Positions 62,781 to 64,000 of a stretch of 64,000 nt of DNA are shown here, in pieces (the stretch's first letter is position 1; the number at the start of each line of letters is the position of its first letter). Source of the stretch: Chroococcidiopsis sp. TS-821 (GTDB lineage: Bacteria > Cyanobacteriota > Cyanobacteriia > Cyanobacteriales > Chroococcidiopsidaceae). Made by a program: the position numbers and the translations under genes. The stretch spans positions 1 to 64,000 of the forward strand of contig NZ_MVDI01000008.1 in the NCBI RefSeq assembly GCF_002939305.1, in the 5' to 3' direction. The notes under the pieces were generated by a model, which ran no database searches, was not told where the DNA came from, and was given only the letters and a program-made list of their open reading frames with translations.

Positions 62781-64000
62781 ATGAATCAGATATTAGGAAA
62801 TCGCTACGAAGTACACCAACAACTGGCAAAAAAATCTGGGCGCCGGACGTTATTGGCACGTGATTTGACAACTCAAGAGTTTGTTGTTGTAAAGTTACTG
62901 TCATTTAGTAGTGATTTTGAATGGGATGATTTGAAGCTGTTTCAGCGCGAAGCAGAAATTTTAAAGACTGTTACGCATCCGGCAATTCCTCGCTACTTAG
63001 ATTATTTTGAGCTTGATGCATCGCATTTTAAAGGATTTGCGCTCGTACAAACGTATCTTCCGGCAAAATCTTTAGAAGAACACCTCAAAGCAGGGGCGGT
63101 ATTTAGCGAATCTGATGTCAAGCAAATTGCCACAGAACTTTTAGAGATTCTGATTTACCTGCACGGACATCAACCACCCGTTATTCACCGCGATATTAAG
63201 CCAAGTAACATCTTGTTGACACGTTCAGAAAATCGTATCGATGTTTATCTCGTTGATTTTGGCTCTGTACAAACGCTTGCTGCTCGCGAAAGTGGCACGA
63301 TGACAGTTGTTGGTACGTACGGTTATATGCCACCAGAGCAATTTGGCGATCGCGCGGTTCCAGCATCGGATCTCTACAGTCTAGGTGCTACTTTGATCGC
63401 ATTAGCCACAGGGACACATCCAGCTGACTTACCGCAGCGCGACGGACGAATTCAATTTGAGCAAGCTACAACGCTGAGCGCTGGCTTGAAACGGTGGTTG
63501 AGACGCATGACTGAACCTAGCCTCGATCGTCGCTTTACGTCTGCCCAACAAGCTTTACAAGCACTTCGTCAACCAACGCTCGAGGATACAGCTTTAACTT
63601 TTAGGAAACCATTCAACAGTAAAGTATTGCTGCACAAGAATGCAGACGTTTTAGAAATTATCTTGCCTCCGAGAGGATTTAGCCCAGAAATAGTTAGCTT
63701 GACACTATTTGCCGTTGCATGGAATTCCTTTATCGTCATGTGGACGGGTTTCGCTGTTTTTGGCGCACCTTTCCCTATTAACATATTTTTTGCTTTGTTT
63801 TCCCTACCCTTTTGGGGTGCAGGCGCAGGAATGGCGTGGCAAATTGTCTCCAACTTATTTCGACGCGTTCGGTTGAGAATCGATCGAAAACACATTTCGC
63901 TGCGTGACGAAATCTTTGGCTGGCAGTATCGTCCTCCGCGTGTTGCTGCTGCAAAGCATATTACAAAGTTAGAACGTACCTCGAAGTTTGCCAGTATCTT
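62781..64000 (+). CDS. Serine/threonine protein kinase, 5' part (runs off the window)
   Basis: The gene starts at ATG 62781 (MNQILGNRYEVHQQLAKKSG) and stays open to the window end, about 406 codons. The kinase domain has Lys38 in FVVVKLL, the catalytic loop VIHRDIKPSNILL (HRD at 136-138), YLVDFGSV, the activation-segment GTYGYMPPEQF and the SDLYSLGATLIALATG region. The usual glycine loop GxGxxG is replaced by LAKKSGRR. After the kinase domain (about 280), at least two membrane helices follow (about 308-360), then a C-terminal cytoplasmic segment IDRKHISLRDEIFGWQ. This is a common cyanobacterial membrane-anchored PknB-like kinase. Its signal and targets are unknown. Confidence 0.88.
   Translation, partial: MNQILGNRYEVHQQLAKKSGRRTLLARDLTTQEFVVVKLLSFSSDFEWDDLKLFQREAEILKTVTHPAIPRYLDYFELDASHFKGFALVQTYLPAKSLEEHLKAGAVFSESDVKQIATELLEILIYLHGHQPPVIHRDIKPSNILLTRSENRIDVYLVDFGSVQTLAARESGTMTVVGTYGYMPPEQFGDRAVPASDLYSLGATLIALATGTHPADLPQRDGRIQFEQATTLSAGLKRWLRRMTEPSLDRRFTSAQQALQALRQPTLEDTALTFRKPFNSKVLLHKNADVLEIILPPRGFSPEIVSLTLFAVAWNSFIVMWTGFAVFGAPFPINIFFALFSLPFWGAGAGMAWQIVSNLFRRVRLRIDRKHISLRDEIFGWQYRPPRVAAAKHITKLERTSKFASI

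Noticed and set aside
1-64000. tRNA, rRNA, CRISPR array, intact insertion sequence or integrase
   Set aside because: I scanned for these and saw none. A short tRNA gene in the AT-rich gaps cannot be wholly excluded by eye; tRNAscan-SE would settle it.

Overview
The window is chromosomal DNA from a cyanobacterium. The octamer GCGATCGC (HIP1) and its variants recur throughout both coding and intergenic DNA. The gene content is also cyanobacterial: an EGY-like site-2 protease, a RodZ-like protein, DUF2993, NB-ARC/WD40 and FG-GAP/RTX proteins, and degenerate TTACCCA-type intergenic repeats. The exopolysaccharide gene set, together with the large secreted-protein and regulatory content, suggests a colonial, sheathed form of the Gloeocapsopsis/Chroococcidiopsis type. 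That lineage is inference; there is no rRNA gene here to test it.

Region 1 (1-15.7 kb) is an exopolysaccharide locus, almost all on the minus strand. In transcription order it holds a ribbon-helix-helix regulator, a GT2, a Wzz/Wzc-type co-polymerase with tyrosine kinase, an O-antigen ligase/polymerase-like membrane protein, two GT4 enzymes, a sulfotransferase, a secreted polysaccharide-lyase-like protein, a split Alg14/Alg13-type glycosyltransferase pair, a GT2, a second lyase-like protein and a methyltransferase. A third, larger lyase-like protein with an added C-terminal beta-sandwich faces the other way. The 5' end of a glucose-1-phosphate cytidylyltransferase gene runs off the left edge. 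Together these look like synthesis, assembly, sulfation and trimming of a secreted heteropolysaccharide. No Wzx flippase or Wza exporter is visible.

Region 2 (15.7-23.7 kb) is gene-poor and AT-rich. It holds two orphan genes, a family-10-like glycosyl hydrolase, a membrane protease, an orphan terminator and two diverged copies of a roughly 60-nt element that can fold into the same two stems with compensatory changes.

Region 3 (23.3-29 kb) is a small ureide/hydantoin-type nitrogen scavenging island: an M20 amidohydrolase, a DMT exporter, a GntR/FCD regulator, an allophanate-hydrolase-like cyclotransferase and an Asp/Glu/hydantoin racemase. Two matching 17-bp palindromes are probable operators. 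A frameshifted GNAT gene and one or two other decayed fragments lie here.

Region 4 (29-46.9 kb) is mostly core housekeeping: secA, a diheme cytochrome, moxR beside a decayed methyltransferase, ribF, surE, pheS, a short recQ, a DUF4212/SSS symporter pair, ridA, a NUDIX hydrolase, malQ, a rodZ-like gene, an rsuA-type pseudouridine synthase and a DUF2993 protein.

Region 5 (46.9-64 kb) is accessory and secretory: three RTX calcium-binding proteins (one with FG-GAP repeats), small secreted proteins, a haem-oxygenase-fold protein, a 1179-residue NB-ARC protein with 14 WD40 repeats and a GST. It ends with cdsA, cbiT and the 5' part of a Ser/Thr kinase gene that leaves the window.
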